64,000 bases of DNA from Pseudogracilibacillus sp. (GCA_026169815.1 JAPFDT010000025.1:62001-126000), one strand, 5' to 3'. Counted from the first letter of the stretch, positions 26,575 through 36,053 are shown. Numbers and translations are program-made. Notes: generated from the sequence alone by a model not told the origin.

Positions 26575-27753
26575 ATGTTAACTGCAACGACGAGAAAAGG
26601 TAAATCAATTACTTTGGCGAGGCTGTCGAAACAAGATATTACTCAATTGCGGCAAACAGAATCTTTTGTCTGTCCAGCTTGTAAAAGTGAAGTCATTATA
26701 AAAGCTGGAAATATTATTACTCCACATTTTGCACATGTTTCTGAAGCTGAATGTCCAGAGCGAACAGGTGGGGAAGGGGAATACCATTATCAAGGTAAAT
26801 TACTTTTATATGAATGGTTTAAACGACAAGGAATTAATGTATTATTAGAACATTACCTATCAGATATACAACAACGACCTGATTTACTTATACAAATTAA
26901 AAACCGGAAAATTGCTATTGAATTTCAATGTGCTAAAGTAAATTCGCAAACGATTTATCAGCGCAACATAGGATACCAACGTGCAAATATTATTCCAATT
27001 TGGATTTTAGGTGCCAATTTATTTAAACGAAAATCCACACATCATATTCAACTGAATCGTTTTCTTACCTCTTTTATTCATCAATTTTCACGAACACATC
27101 CCACAACTTTATTCTTCTTTTGTCCAGAGAAGCAACAATTTTCCTTCGTTCAAGATATTATCTTCACAACTAATCATAAAGCATTGGCGAAACAAACGTT
27201 CACACCAATGTATGACATCAGTTTTAATCATTTTTTCCTTAAAAAGACATTCTCGAAATCTGAATTATTTACTTTATGGAATAACGAATTAAAATCATTT
27301 CGTTTAGGGAAACGTCCAAATTTTGGACAAGAAAGAGCTTGGCGTACTTGGCTATATGAAAAAGGGTTGCATATAGATCATCTACCGACTTATATTTATT
27401 TGCCAATTCGGTCACAATATAAAATGAATGTACCATTATGGATTTGGCAAAGTAGAGTCTTACTCGATTTTTTACCTAGAGTTTCTCAACATAAAATATT
27501 TCATTTGAATGAAGTGGAACGTTTTTTACAGCGATTTATAAAGAAAAAAGTCGATGAGCAACTTATTCGCGCTTCTCATAATCCAATCGAGGAATACCTT
27601 AGTGTACTTTGTGAATTCAGTTTATTAAAGCAACTAGACGATGTCACATTTGTTCAGCAACAATCCCTTACATTTTATAAACAAATTGAAGAAGCGTTAG
27701 ATGGGGATACTGAACTTTTATTTCGTTTCATGTATAATGAAGGAAATAAATAG
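26575..27753 (+). CDS. coiA: Competence protein CoiA
   Basis: This 392-residue protein promotes recombination of incoming DNA during transformation. The N-terminus has the family zinc-binding and His motif FVCPACKSEVIIKAGN followed by ITPHFAH, and the nuclease-like core includes the RPDLLIQIKNRKIAIEFQCA block. Length and neighbours (mecA before, pepF after) match B. subtilis yjbF/coiA. Ribosome binding site GAGGTGAT precedes ATG 26575. Cytoplasmic. No frame damage, which suggests competence capacity is preserved. Confidence 0.9.
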   Translation: MLTATTRKGKSITLARLSKQDITQLRQTESFVCPACKSEVIIKAGNIITPHFAHVSEAECPERTGGEGEYHYQGKLLLYEWFKRQGINVLLEHYLSDIQQRPDLLIQIKNRKIAIEFQCAKVNSQTIYQRNIGYQRANIIPIWILGANLFKRKSTHHIQLNRFLTSFIHQFSRTHPTTLFFFCPEKQQFSFVQDIIFTTNHKALAKQTFTPMYDISFNHFFLKKTFSKSELFTLWNNELKSFRLGKRPNFGQERAWRTWLYEKGLHIDHLPTYIYLPIRSQYKMNVPLWIWQSRVLLDFLPRVSQHKIFHLNEVERFLQRFIKKKVDEQLIRASHNPIEEYLSVLCEFSLLKQLDDVTFVQQQSLTFYKQIEEALDGDTELLFRFMYNEGNK

Positions 27754-27789
27754 TAATGGTTGTAATTTGTAATAGAAAGGAAGTTTATA

Positions 27790-29598
27790 ATGACTAATAT
27801 GACGAAAGAATTACCGGAACGTAATGAAGTACCAGAAGAATTGACGTGGGATTTAGCGACGATTTTTGCTTCAGAAGAAGAATGGGAAAAAGAATATAAG
27901 CAATTAAATGAAGACGTTCCTAAAGTGAAAGAATTCCAAGGTAAATTAGGTGATTCCGCAGATCAATTATATTCATTATTTCAATTTCAAGATAATATCT
28001 CAGAACGTTTAGGAAAATTATATACGTATTCTCGTATGCGTTATGATGAAGATACGACTAATTCAACTTATCAAGCAATGAATCAAAAAGCAGAGAGTGT
28101 TTTAACATTAGCATCAAGCAGTATGAGTTTTATCGTACCGGAAATTTTACAAATTGATGAAATTACAATTGAACAATTTTTATTAGATAAACCAGATTTA
28201 CAATTATACAAGAAAACGTTAGAAGAAGTTGCAAGACAACGTGCACATATTTTAAGTGAGAAAGAAGAAGTGTTGTTATCAGAAGCGTCAGAGTCACTTC
28301 GTTCAACAGCACAAACATTTAGTATGTTAAATAATGCCGATTTAAAATTCCCGATGATTACGAATGAGAATGGCGAAGAGGTAGAACTAACACATGGACG
28401 CTATATTCATTTTCTAGAATCGAAAGATCGTAATGTACGTAAAGAAGCATTTAAAGCAATGCATAATACATTTGGTTCGTTTAAAAATACATTTGCTTCA
28501 ACGTTAACAGGTAATGTAAAAAAAGATAATTTCTATGCGAAAGTACGTGGTTATGATTCGGCTCGTCACGCTGCTTTAAATGGTAATAAAATTCCAGAAA
28601 CAGTCTATGATAACTTAATCGATGCTATTCATGACAAGTTACCAGTATTTCACCGCTATATCGATTTAAGAAAAAAAGTTCTAGGTGTAGATGAGTTGCA
28701 TATGTATGATTTATATACACCGCTTGTCCAAGATAAAAAAATGACAATTGACTACGATCAAGCGAAACATTATGTGCTGGAAAGTTTAACACCACTCGGA
28801 GATGAGTATAAACAAATTGTTCAAGAAGCCTTTGATAATCGATGGATTGATGTCGTTGAAAATAAAGGAAAACGAAGCGGAGCGTATTCATCAGGGTCGT
28901 ATGGGACGAATCCATTTATTTTATTAAATTGGCAAAATAATTTAAATGATTTATATACATTGACACATGAATTAGGTCACTCTGTTCATAGTTACTATAC
29001 ACGTAAACATCAACCTTATCGTTACGGCAATTACTCAATCTTTGTAGCGGAAGTTGCTTCTACATGTAATGAAGCATTATTAAGTGAATATTTATTAAAC
29101 CATTTAGACGATGAAAAAGAACGTTTATCTATTTTGAACCACTTTTTAGAAGGATTTAGAGGAACTGTTTTCCGTCAAACGATGTTTGCTGAATTTGAAC
29201 ATGCCATCCATGTGAAAGAACAAAATGGTGAACCATTAACAGCAGACGTATTTACAGAGATTTATTATGAATTAAATAAAAAGTATTTTGGGGACAATAT
29301 AAATATCGATAAAGAAATTGGTTTAGAATGGGCGAGAATTCCACATTTCTACTACAACTACTACGTATATCAATATGCAACTGGCTATGCTGCTGCAACG
29401 TCATTAGCACATCAGATTATGACGGAGAAAGATGTCGCAGTAGAAAGGTATAAAAATTTCCTAAAAGCGGGAAGTAGCGATTTTCCGATTAATGTATTGA
29501 AAACGGCTGGTGTAGACATGACTGGCAAACAACCTGTCTTAGAAGCGTTAAATGTTTTTGAAGAAAAATTAAATGAATTTGAATCTTTAATACTGTAA
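27790..29598 (+). CDS. pepF: Oligoendopeptidase F
   Basis: This 602-residue zinc metallopeptidase of family M3 degrades short cytoplasmic peptides. The HELGHS zinc motif is at residues 393-398, and the downstream Glu ligand lies in the SIFVAEVASTCNEAL region. Length matches Bacillus and Lactococcus PepF. AAAGGAAG precedes ATG 27790; the ATG at 27799 is an alternative start. It directly follows coiA with 36 bases between them and ends in a terminator. Confidence 0.96.
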   Translation: MTNMTKELPERNEVPEELTWDLATIFASEEEWEKEYKQLNEDVPKVKEFQGKLGDSADQLYSLFQFQDNISERLGKLYTYSRMRYDEDTTNSTYQAMNQKAESVLTLASSSMSFIVPEILQIDEITIEQFLLDKPDLQLYKKTLEEVARQRAHILSEKEEVLLSEASESLRSTAQTFSMLNNADLKFPMITNENGEEVELTHGRYIHFLESKDRNVRKEAFKAMHNTFGSFKNTFASTLTGNVKKDNFYAKVRGYDSARHAALNGNKIPETVYDNLIDAIHDKLPVFHRYIDLRKKVLGVDELHMYDLYTPLVQDKKMTIDYDQAKHYVLESLTPLGDEYKQIVQEAFDNRWIDVVENKGKRSGAYSSGSYGTNPFILLNWQNNLNDLYTLTHELGHSVHSYYTRKHQPYRYGNYSIFVAEVASTCNEALLSEYLLNHLDDEKERLSILNHFLEGFRGTVFRQTMFAEFEHAIHVKEQNGEPLTADVFTEIYYELNKKYFGDNINIDKEIGLEWARIPHFYYNYYVYQYATGYAAATSLAHQIMTEKDVAVERYKNFLKAGSSDFPINVLKTAGVDMTGKQPVLEALNVFEEKLNEFESLIL

Positions 29599-29614
29599 AA
29601 ATGAAATAAATATA

Positions 29615-29649
29615 AAAAACGACTGTCATTAATTGATAGTCGTTTTTTT
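29615..29649 (+). terminator. Terminator of coiA-pepF
   Basis: AAAAACGACT and AGTCGTTTTT form the base of the stem around a TCATTAATTGAT apex, followed by T. Confidence 0.85.
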
Positions 29650-29793
29650 ATTGTGAAATAGTTGATTTAATGTGGATAAAATGCATAAGAATCTAGTAAG
29701 AAATATTATGAAGCACTAAGACATGTTGTAATAAAAGGTGTTAAATAACAATATATATAATTAAGTATATTTAAAATAGAAGGAGGGAACTAA

Positions 29794-31527
29794 ATGAATG
29801 GTATTTTAGTTGCAGTAATTGGTTTAGTTATTTTTGCTTTAGGTTATCGTTTTTATTCTAAGTTTATTGCAGAAAAGATTTTTCGGCTTGATCCCAATTA
29901 TGTAACACCTGCACATAAATACAAGGATGGTGTAGATTTTGTTCCGACAAACAAATTTGTTTTATGGGGACATCATTTTACATCAGTAGCAGGGGCTGCT
30001 CCCATATTAGGACCAGCTATTGCTGTTTATTGGGGCTGGCTTCCGGCTGTTTTATGGGTATTGTTAGGAACAGTATTTGCAGCTGGAGTACATGATTTCG
30101 GTACATTAGTTTTATCTGTCCGGAATAAAGGACAATCTGTAGGAACATTGGCACACCGTCTCGTTGGACAGCGAGCAAAGATTTTATTTTTATTTATTAT
30201 TCTTATTTTAGTATTAATGATTAATGCGGTATTTGCTTGGGTTATTTCTAATTTATTTATTACTTTCCCAGCAAGTGTGTTCCCAGTTTTTATTCAAATT
30301 CCGTTAGCAATTTGGATTGGGTATGCTGTTTATAAACGAAGCGGGAAAATGTTAATTCCTTCCTTAATTGCATTGGCAATTATGTATATTGCTGCTATTA
30401 TTTCAAGTAGGGTAGAATTTTTACAGATTGATCTTGTTCAATATTTAGGGGGAGAAGATGCAGCTGGATGGTTCGGACTCTCCTCAGTAGGTACTGCTTT
30501 CTTTATATGGATAGTAATATTAATGATCTACGTTTATATTGCATCTATTTTACCAGTATGGAAATTGTTACAACCAAGAGATTTTATTAATTCACACCAA
30601 TTAGTTGTCGGTTTAGGTATTTTATATTTAGGATTATTATTTACAAATCCTACTATTACAGCACCAATGACGAATGCAACAACTGATGTATCGTGGTTTC
30701 CACTACTATTTATAACGATAGCGTGTGGAGCTATATCAGGATTCCATGGTCTTGTATCATCTGGAACGTCATCTAAACAATTAAATAATGAGATGGATGC
30801 ACGATTTGTTGGTTATTTAGGTGCAGTAGGAGAAGGGATTTTAGCTCTTATTTCTATATTAGCAGTTGTTACGCTATTTTCTTCTAAAACAGAATTTTTA
30901 GCAACTTATTCTAGTTTCACAGAAGCAAACGGAGCAGGACTAGGAGTGTTCGTTGAAGGTGCGGCTAATTTAGCTAATGGGTTAATGATTCCACCTGATA
31001 TATCGACAACTATTGTATCGATTATTGTTGTAAGTTTCGCAGCGACGACATTAGATACGTCTGTACGTTTAATGCGTTATATTATCGCTGAACTTGGTAT
31101 GGAATATAAGTTACCAGTATTAGCTAAGAAGCATGTTGCAACATCGATTGCAGTTGTATCTAGTGCTGCTTTAGTTTTATTACCTAAAGGGCCTCAAGGA
31201 TTTGGATCAGGAGGTTACTTATTGTGGCCATTGTTTGGAACAGCGAATCAACTTTTAGCAGCAATTAGTTTATTGCTAGTATCTGTATGGTTGAAGCGAC
31301 TAGGCAGAAGTTATGCAGTAACGTTAGTTCCCATGTTCTTTGTACTTGCGACAACATTATATGCGATGTTTCAACAAGTTGCTTTACAATGGTCATGGTT
31401 TGGATCAGACCCAAATAATTTATTATTCGTATTCGGTGCAATTATTTTCGTATTCGCCATTTGGATTTCGATAACTGCATTATCAGTCTTGACGAAAGAT
31501 AAAGGTTTACCAAACGATAGTCAATAG
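29794..31527 (+). CDS. cstA: Carbon starvation protein A (CstA) family transporter
   Basis: This 577-residue polytopic membrane protein, with about 14-16 hydrophobic segments, is recognisable by VDFVPTNKFVLWGHHFTSVAGAAPI-like N-terminal sequence (positions about 49-73) and PLFGTANQLLAAI near residue 485. CstA proteins import peptides or pyruvate during carbon limitation. AGAAGGAGGG precedes ATG 29794. Downstream is a hairpin without a U tract, then a small Cys-Cys-ending gene and an ArsA-type ATPase in the same direction, suggesting a functional unit. The usual small YbdD-type partner is absent. Confidence 0.93.
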   Translation: MNGILVAVIGLVIFALGYRFYSKFIAEKIFRLDPNYVTPAHKYKDGVDFVPTNKFVLWGHHFTSVAGAAPILGPAIAVYWGWLPAVLWVLLGTVFAAGVHDFGTLVLSVRNKGQSVGTLAHRLVGQRAKILFLFIILILVLMINAVFAWVISNLFITFPASVFPVFIQIPLAIWIGYAVYKRSGKMLIPSLIALAIMYIAAIISSRVEFLQIDLVQYLGGEDAAGWFGLSSVGTAFFIWIVILMIYVYIASILPVWKLLQPRDFINSHQLVVGLGILYLGLLFTNPTITAPMTNATTDVSWFPLLFITIACGAISGFHGLVSSGTSSKQLNNEMDARFVGYLGAVGEGILALISILAVVTLFSSKTEFLATYSSFTEANGAGLGVFVEGAANLANGLMIPPDISTTIVSIIVVSFAATTLDTSVRLMRYIIAELGMEYKLPVLAKKHVATSIAVVSSAALVLLPKGPQGFGSGGYLLWPLFGTANQLLAAISLLLVSVWLKRLGRSYAVTLVPMFFVLATTLYAMFQQVALQWSWFGSDPNNLLFVFGAIIFVFAIWISITALSVLTKDKGLPNDSQ

Positions 31528-31534
31528 TTATTGA

Positions 31535-31579
31535 ACTAGGACGCATGTTTCGCATAATTGTGCGAATCTGCGTCCTAGT
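31535..31579 (+). promoter_or_regulatory. Strong hairpin between cstA and the Cys-Cys protein gene
   Basis: ACTAGGACGCA pairs with TGCGTCCTAGT and encloses a second TTCGCA/TGCGAA stem, giving about 17 base pairs. No U run follows, so it is a poor terminator. It may be an RNA-stabiliser or processing site that sets different cstA and downstream levels. Confidence 0.55.
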
Positions 31580-31600
31580 GTACTAGAAAGGTAGGATAAT

Positions 31601-31858
31601 ATGCTATCTAAAATAAAACAACTAGTAGCCTTTTATGAAGAGGTTTTGAGTATGCCACATCGTCAAGAGATAGCTAGAGAGTTACGAGATGAAGATGATT
31701 TATTTTTTCTATTGTTATATTCCGAATTATTAGGAATACCTAATCCAGTATTTTATTACACGTTAGAATTATATCCATACATGATTGAAGAATTTCATGA
31801 ATGGCATTTGCGTATGGGAATGGATAAATCCCCAATGGTAGGCATCCGTTGTTGTTAA
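31601..31858 (+). CDS. Small protein ending in Cys-Cys (cory-CC-star-like)
   Basis: This 85-residue soluble protein has a helical, acidic N-terminal half, a hydrophobic stretch (LFFLLLYSELLGIPNPVFYY) and the C-terminal sequence MVGIRCC followed directly by the stop. Ending in two cysteines and lying next to an ArsA-like ATPase matches my memory of a family named cory-CC-star; that name is recalled, not verified. GAAAGGTAGG precedes ATG 31601. The pair of terminal cysteines could bind metal, be modified, or contact the ATPase. Confidence 0.72.
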   Translation: MLSKIKQLVAFYEEVLSMPHRQEIARELRDEDDLFFLLLYSELLGIPNPVFYYTLELYPYMIEEFHEWHLRMGMDKSPMVGIRCC

Positions 31859-31919
31859 AAAAGATGTAAAAGGTTTAGATAATAGATTAACGGTAAGAAG
31901 TAGATAAGTAGGTGAGAAC

Positions 31920-32864
31920 TTGGATGTATTTAATAAAAAGATTATATTTGTTGGTGGAAAAGGAGGAGTTGGTAAGTCTACATCGTCGGCTGCTATAGCT
32001 TTACAGTGTGCGAACAAAGGAGATAAAACATTACTAATTTCTACTGATCCGGCACATAACGTTGGGCATATTTTTAATTTAGAAGTTGGCGGTAAAATTA
32101 GCAAAGTGACAGCTAATTTAGATGCACTTGAAATTGATCCAGAACGAGAAACGGACGAATATATAAAAACAGTAAAAGCAAATATTAAAGGAACTGTTCA
32201 GCCGACGATGATGGAAGAAGTATATCGTCAACTAGATACTGCAAAAGCATCACCAGGAGCAGATGAGGCAGCGTTATTTGATAAGCTTATTTCTGTTATT
32301 ATCGAAGAAAGTGCAAGTTATGATAAGATAGTATTTGATACAGCACCAACAGGTCACACGATAAGATTATTGTCATTACCAGAACTAATGGGAGTTTGGA
32401 TTGAAGGTTTATTACAAAAACGTGATAAAACGAATGAAACATATACAAGGTTGTTGCACGATGGAGAAAAAGTAGATGATCCTATTTTCGATGTGTTATT
32501 AGAAAGAAAAAACAAATTCCAACAAGCACGAGATATTATGTTAGATGGAAATAAAACAGGGTTTATTTTTGTGTTAAATCCTGAACGTTTACCAATAATC
32601 GAAACAAAAAATGCTATTGATATGCTGGATCAATATCATTTACATGTACAAACGTTAATTATTAATCGTGTCTTACCAGATGAAGATGAGGGCAGTTTTT
32701 TTAAACAACGAAAAACATATGAAGCAAATTATCTTAAAGAAATTAAAGAAACATTCCATGATAAACAACTTATTTTTATTCCGTTTTTCCCGTATGATAT
32801 TACTACACAAGACCAGTTGGAAAATTTTAGCACTTACTTACACAAGGAGGACGAAGTTAGATGA
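31920..32864 (+). CDS. ArsA/Get3-family ATPase
   Basis: This 314-residue deviant-Walker-A P-loop ATPase has GGKGGVGKSTSSAA near residue 12, switch I DPAHN and the switch II-like FDTAPTGHT near 138. It is one ArsA unit, not the fused double of arsenite pumps, and there is no arsB, arsD or arsR nearby, so arsenic export is unlikely. Get3-type proteins handle tail-anchored or cofactor clients. The start is TTG 31920 after AGGTGAG. The stop overlaps the next gene by four bases (ATGA). Context links it to CstA and the Cys-Cys protein. Confidence 0.88.
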   Translation: MDVFNKKIIFVGGKGGVGKSTSSAAIALQCANKGDKTLLISTDPAHNVGHIFNLEVGGKISKVTANLDALEIDPERETDEYIKTVKANIKGTVQPTMMEEVYRQLDTAKASPGADEAALFDKLISVIIEESASYDKIVFDTAPTGHTIRLLSLPELMGVWIEGLLQKRDKTNETYTRLLHDGEKVDDPIFDVLLERKNKFQQARDIMLDGNKTGFIFVLNPERLPIIETKNAIDMLDQYHLHVQTLIINRVLPDEDEGSFFKQRKTYEANYLKEIKETFHDKQLIFIPFFPYDITTQDQLENFSTYLHKEDEVR

Positions 32865-33838
32865 AAGCATATGTTTATGAACATGGTCAATTAAAATTAA
32901 AAGATGTAGATGTACAAACATTAGGAAAAGAAGATGTACTTGTTTCTTTGAAAGTTGCAGGGTTAAATAGACGAGATATCGCCATCCCGAATCGCTTAGG
33001 AGATGAACAACCAGCGATTGTTTTAGGTTCAGATGGAGCAGGAGTTATAGAACAAATAGGGAAAAACGTTGACCAAGTTGAAATAGGGGATGAAGTAATT
33101 ATCAACCCTGCATTAGGTTGGGATGAAAATAGTGACGCACCACCTGAAGGTTTTGAAATATTAGGTGTGCCAGATAATGGAACTATTGCAGAAAAAATTG
33201 TGATTACACAGTCGCAAGTTGAAAAAAAGCCAGAACATTTAACTTGGCAAGAAGCGGGAGTACTAGCTTTAGCTTCATTAACTGGTTTCCGAGCTATGTT
33301 TACTAAAGGACAACTACAAAAAGGAGAAACAGTTTTTATCCCAGGAGCTAGTAGTGGTGTAGCAACTTATATGATTCAATTTGCCAAGGCGGTAGGGGCA
33401 AGAGTTATCGTTTCATCACGTTCAGAAGAAAAACGTCGTCAAGCTCTTGATATAGGTGCAGACATTGCGATTGATACAGCAGCAAATTGGCAAGAAGAGT
33501 TGAAAGATGAAACGATTGATTTAGTTATTGAAAGTGTAGGTCGAGCTACATTTAATCGATCTTTAAATATTTTAAAACGTGGTGGAAAAATCGTCGTTTT
33601 TGGTGCTACGACAGAGGATACTGTAGAATTTAATTTGCGTGAATTTTTCTACGGACAATATCAATTGTTTGGTTCAACAATGGGAAGCCGGGAAGAGTTG
33701 CAATCATTGCTGAAATTTATGGAAGAACACAAGATCCACCCAATAGTAGGTCATACATTTTCGCTTGATGATATTGAAGAAGCGGTAGAATATTTAAAAG
33801 AAAACAAACAATTTGGTAAAATTGCCATCGAAATATAA
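32861..33838 (+). CDS. Zinc-independent quinone-oxidoreductase-like dehydrogenase (MDR superfamily)
   Basis: This 325-residue medium-chain dehydrogenase has a GroES-like N-domain (GSDGAGVIEQIG) and a Rossmann domain with the motif GASSGVATYMIQFAKAVGA. The zinc-ligand cysteines of alcohol dehydrogenases are missing, so it belongs with quinone oxidoreductase/YogA-like enzymes that use NAD(P)H. AAGGAGG within the end of the ATPase gene drives ATG 32861, and the four-base overlap implies coupling. Substrate unknown. Confidence 0.85.
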   Translation: MKAYVYEHGQLKLKDVDVQTLGKEDVLVSLKVAGLNRRDIAIPNRLGDEQPAIVLGSDGAGVIEQIGKNVDQVEIGDEVIINPALGWDENSDAPPEGFEILGVPDNGTIAEKIVITQSQVEKKPEHLTWQEAGVLALASLTGFRAMFTKGQLQKGETVFIPGASSGVATYMIQFAKAVGARVIVSSRSEEKRRQALDIGADIAIDTAANWQEELKDETIDLVIESVGRATFNRSLNILKRGGKIVVFGATTEDTVEFNLREFFYGQYQLFGSTMGSREELQSLLKFMEEHKIHPIVGHTFSLDDIEEAVEYLKENKQFGKIAIEI

Positions 33839-33850
33839 CAATCCTAAACG

Positions 33851-33884
33851 AGCGCTAAAGATGAAAATAACATCATTAGCGCTT
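33851..33884 (+). terminator. Possible terminator of the cstA-linked operon
   Basis: AGCGCTAA and TTAGCGCT close a stem that also contains GATG/CATC. The T tract is nearly absent, so termination would be weak. Confidence 0.45.
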
Positions 33885-33887
33885 AGT

Positions 33888-34600
33888 AAACGCAGACTGC
33901 GACATAACTTCCATCCTTAATAATTTAGTTTAACTTCAGGCAGTTTGTCGCTGCGGGTCGTTTCTTTCTGCGGGAACGGCTTCAGCCTTCGACGCACAGG
34001 ACGTGCAAGTGCAAACGTTGCGACAGGACGTCGCGATTTTAGTTTGCCTCGGAAGCAAAGTACACTTCCTGCGGGGTCTTCAGACTCGTTCTGTTTCCGC
34101 AGGAGTAAACGACCCTCCGCTCCAAACTGCCAATATTGAAAGTGAAGATATCTAATAGTATTCTCTTCACTTTTTAAGAAGTTATAAGAGTTAATATCAC
34201 ATTCTGAAATAAATATTTACAGTTTAAAGTAGATATAGTTAAATCATTAAGAATTGAAATACGATCACTGAAAAAGTGTCATTAGTAAATAAAAGTACAT
34301 ATAGCAAATACAAAGCAGTACGAATATATGGAGACTCCTGCGGGAAGTAAGAGCCGATGTGAGACCCTGCAAGGCGAAGCCTGAAGGCAGGCAAAGAGCG
34401 TCACGTCCTGTGACAAAGCCTGCACTTGAAAGCCTGCACTTGCACGTCCTGTGCTTCGCGGCTCACTGCTCGCCCGCGGAAAGCGGAATATATTCGGACT
34501 GCGTTGGTTAAGCTCTATCTTTTAGTATAAATATATCCTTTTTCAGATCAGTAGAAAGCGCAATGTTTTTCTGGAATACTGTTACGCAGTTTCTGTCTAC
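33888..34600. repeat. Composite intergenic repeat, copy 3 (longest)
   Basis: This copy repeats the two-module layout but is about 80 bp longer. Module A carries an extra GC-rich segment with CAGGACGTGCAAGTGCA, the reverse complement of TGCACTTGCACGTCCTG in module B of the same copy, so the two modules can pair with each other. Module B also contains a short tandem duplication of GCCTGCACTTG. The right end, GTTACGCAGTTTCTGTCTAC, is the inverted form of the left end of copy 1. It stops 10 bases from the DUF421 stop codon. Confidence 0.85.
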
Positions 34601-34610
34601 TGAGAGTAAC

Positions 34611-35468
34611 TTATTTTAAGTATGGTTTGGTAAGGTTGATAATTTCCTGCATTCTTTCATAATTTAATTCGTACATTTCTTTAGAGTTAGTGTTATCAGT
34701 TGCGAGTGAGAATAATTGTAAATCTGCTGCTGTTTTTTCTAAATTTGCAAGTAACATTGGTAGTTCCATCATTTCAGGTTGTGGTAATTGGTCATCATAT
34801 AAATCAACAATTAATTGTTTGTTACTGTCAACTTGAGCAAGAAACACATTTTCTTTTGTTATATTTAATTTTGCTAACTCAGTTGTTAACCAGGCGATAT
34901 TTAATCCCGCATTAGCAAGTGGCTCTAACATAATCCTTCCATCCATAATAATCGTTTGCGGCGCTTGCAGATTTGGAACCGTAATATTTAAGTCTTCTGC
35001 AGTTATTGCTTGTTTATTTGACTTTGGTAGGACACTCAGATCCCCAGAAGGTTCTAATAAAGCAAATTCAACATCCGCAACTGAGAAAATCTTCTCTTGT
35101 CGTAAACATTGTAGTAAATCATCCGTCGAATAATCTTCTTTTTTCAAATTATCCTCCATAATTTTCCCATTTTGAATCATGACTGTACTTTTTCCTTCGA
35201 TAAAATCTCGGGCTGCTTTATTTTTGAGTGAAATTAAACGAAATAGAAAAGGAATGAAAAACCATGTGAATAAAGCTAACAATCCATAGAAAAAATTAAC
35301 TTGAATTTGTAAAATTAAAATTGCAGCTAAGCCACCAACCGTAATGCTATGAATATAATCGAAAATATTAAGTTTTGTTAAATGTTTTTTGCCTAACCAT
35401 TTTGTAAAGAAAAATAAAGTAAACACAAGAGCAATAGATCGTAATAAAATATTTAACAAATCTGTCAT
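34611..35468 (-). CDS. DUF421 (YetF-type) membrane protein of the spoVA2mob-like operon
   Basis: This 285-residue protein has three N-terminal transmembrane segments (about 5-22, 35-55 and 60-78) followed by the DUF421 soluble domain (IMQNGKIMEDNLKKEDYSTDDLLQ region) and a C-terminal extension. YetF-type proteins are found in spore operons of the spoVA2mob type, where they contribute to heat resistance. GAAAGGAT precedes ATG 35468. It is the last gene of a six-gene minus-strand operon and ends beside repeat copy 3. Confidence 0.85.
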   Translation of the reverse strand: MTDLLNILLRSIALVFTLFFFTKWLGKKHLTKLNIFDYIHSITVGGLAAILILQIQVNFFYGLLALFTWFFIPFLFRLISLKNKAARDFIEGKSTVMIQNGKIMEDNLKKEDYSTDDLLQCLRQEKIFSVADVEFALLEPSGDLSVLPKSNKQAITAEDLNITVPNLQAPQTIIMDGRIMLEPLANAGLNIAWLTTELAKLNITKENVFLAQVDSNKQLIVDLYDDQLPQPEMMELPMLLANLEKTAADLQLFSLATDNTNSKEMYELNYERMQEIINLTKPYLK

Positions 35469-35481
35469 CTGTTTATCCTTT

Positions 35482-35682
35482 CTATTCGTATTCTGTTTCC
35501 TCTTTTGCTAAAAATATCAGCTGATCTTGTAAATCATTTTTAACTAAAGATAACAGTTGTTCTGCTGATTGAAATGCATGTTTTGCTGCATTATCATCAG
35601 CTTTTAAGCCTAATTGTATCATTGTTGCTTCAGCTTGTTTAACAGTAAAGTAACTATTTTTCACTTGTGCATCGACTGTCAT
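35482..35682 (-). CDS. DUF1657 protein of the spore operon
   Basis: This 66-residue helical protein (MTVDAQVKNSYFTVKQAEAT, ending KEETEYE) matches DUF1657, a short family typically present in one or two copies in spoVA2mob-type operons. Only 13 bases separate it from the DUF421 gene and 20 from spoVAE. No membrane segment. Molecular role unknown; one B. subtilis study of the operon type links the group to spore heat resistance. Confidence 0.82.
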   Translation of the reverse strand: MTVDAQVKNSYFTVKQAEATMIQLGLKADDNAAKHAFQSAEQLLSLVKNDLQDQLIFLAKEETEYE

Positions 35683-35702
35683 GAATGAACCTACCTCTCA
35701 TT

Positions 35703-36053
35703 TTATCCTTTTGGTTTAAATATAAAAGAAGCAATGACTCCAAAAATAATAGCTGCTGAAATACCAGCACTAGTTACTTCAAAAATACCAGTAATAACAC
35801 CAATTAATCCATGTGCTTCAGCTTCTTGAATTGCACCATGCACTAATGAGTTACCAAAACTAGTAATTGGCACTGTAGCACCTGCACCAGCGAAATTTAT
35901 CAGTGGTTCATATAACCCGAGTCCGTCCAATATTGCTCCAGAAACAACTAAGGTAGTTAAAGTGTGTGCTGGACTTAATTTGAAAATATCGAACATTAAC
36001 TGTCCAATGACACAAATAATTCCACCAATAACAAACGCCCAGAAAAAAATCAC
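35703..36053 (-). CDS. spoVAE: Stage V sporulation protein AE (SpoVAEb-type)
   Basis: This 116-residue membrane protein has about three to four hydrophobic segments and the conserved stretch [19 protein letters not shown] shared with SpoVAC. It is a component of the SpoVA channel that moves dipicolinic acid across the inner spore membrane. The start is GTG 36053, overlapping the spoVAD stop by four bases (GTGA), with GGTGAT upstream. Confidence 0.93.
   Translation of the reverse strand: MIFFWAFVIGGIICVIGQLMFDIFKLSPAHTLTTLVVSGAILDGLGLYEPLINFAGAGATVPITSFGNSLVHGAIQEAEAHGLIGVITGIFEVTSAGISAAIIFGVIASFIFKPKG

Noticed and set aside
31920-32864. Arsenite efflux ATPase ArsA in the strict sense
   Set aside because: It is a single-domain protein with no arsB/acr3, arsD, arsR or arsC neighbour; the Get3/ArsA superfamily name is all that can be supported.
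33945-34139. 64-residue frame in repeat copy 3
   Set aside because: It lies inside module A, is not conserved in the other copies and has no start signal.
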